Shown here: positions 40,442 to 40,568 of the stretch, piece by piece | How positions within the stretch are numbered: position 1 is the first letter of the stretch | How the letters are laid out: every line of letters starts with the position of its first letter | NCBI RefSeq assembly: GCF_026719745.1 | Contig: NZ_JAPPRQ010000127.1 | Location: forward strand, 1 to 40,568 | DNA length: 40,568 bases | Source: Clostridium sp. ZS2-4 | GTDB taxonomy: Bacteria; Bacillota; Clostridia; Clostridiales; Clostridiaceae | Reading direction: 5' to 3' | Program-made: the position numbers and the translations under genes | The notes under the pieces: generated by a model | Seen by the model: the letters and a program-made list of their open reading frames with translations, nothing else | Databases searched by the model: none | What the model was told of the DNA's origin: nothing

Positions 40442-40568
40442 TGTTCTGGTCAAGTAAAATTGTAACACTTTTGCCTAATATTTTTATGAGCTGTACCGAG
40501 CTTCAAAAGGAGTTAATCCTTTATTGAAGGAATGAGGTCTAAGATGGTTATACCAGCTATAGGCATAA
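40442..40568 (-). mobile_element. Right end of the same IS (right copy, inverted)
   Basis: The exact reverse complement of 1-126, plus one further base at the window edge. The TGT terminus starts at 40442. The IS is oriented so that its transposase reads leftwards, into the window. Confidence 0.8.
40484..40568 (-). CDS. DDE transposase, C-terminal fragment (right IS copy)
   Basis: Same C-terminal residues as at 1-84 (WYNHLRPH then GLTPFEARY and a TAA stop) on the minus strand. The gene continues beyond the window. Confidence 0.75.
   Translation of the reverse strand, partial: YAYSWYNHLRPHSFNKGLTPFEARYSS

Noticed and set aside
1-40568. Circular contig (plasmid or phage)
   Set aside because: The terminal identity is inverted, not direct, so the ends cannot be joined into a circle; the genes are chromosomal biosynthetic operons.

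Overview
The base composition (strongly A/T-rich), Shine-Dalgarno-led starts including TTG and GTG, T-box leaders, an anaerobic (cobalt-early) cobalamin pathway and clostridial-type small membrane proteins point to a Firmicute of the genus Clostridium or a close relative. Species cannot be named from the sequence alone. Both ends carry the same 126-bp insertion-sequence end in opposite orientation (1-126 and 40442-40567), so the window is the unique DNA between two inverted IS copies. It may also simply be an assembly contig that stops inside them.

Layout. 1-6.9 kb is accessory or housekeeping DNA: a small membrane protein, an orphan PIN-domain protein, a YgjV-like membrane protein fused to a GNAT-like domain, two small membrane proteins, an OmpR/histidine-kinase two-component system with repeated TTAAGA boxes upstream, a DUF2164 protein and an unknown membrane protein. 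7.0-11.5 kb is a branched-chain amino acid operon, ilvC-ilvB-ilvE, behind two tandem, very similar T-box leaders that both show an ATC (isoleucine) specifier.

11.5-32.7 kb is one long cobalamin block: promoter, B12 riboswitch, then cobT-hemA-hemL-cobC-cobS-cbiK-cbiP-cbiB-cobD-cbiA-cbiC-cbiD-cbiE-cbiT-cbiL-cbiF-cbiG-cbiH-cbiJ-cbiM-cbiN-cbiQ, a strong terminator, and pduX. Together these make 5-aminolevulinate (HemA, HemL), insert cobalt (CbiK), methylate and contract the corrin ring (CbiL, H, F, G, D, J, E, T, C), amidate it (CbiA, CbiP), build and attach the aminopropanol arm (PduX, CobD, CbiB), add the lower ligand (CobT, CobS, CobC) and import cobalt (CbiMNQ). Missing from the window are hemB/C/D, uroporphyrinogen methyltransferase and precorrin-2 oxidase, the adenosyltransferase, cobU and the cobalt-transporter ATPase cbiO. 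Heptanucleotide repeats (GTAACCA type) sit in three intergenic gaps of this operon.

32.7-40.4 kb is a degenerate accessory region: an ECF transporter S component, a truncated acetyltransferase, small membrane proteins, a VOC protein, a membrane-anchored HTH protein, a lipoprotein, a gene broken (or programmed) at a slippery A-run, an MFS exporter with no standard start codon at its expected N-terminus, a deletion-scarred duplicate of an upstream segment, and a phosphatase remnant. No tRNA, rRNA or CRISPR array was seen.
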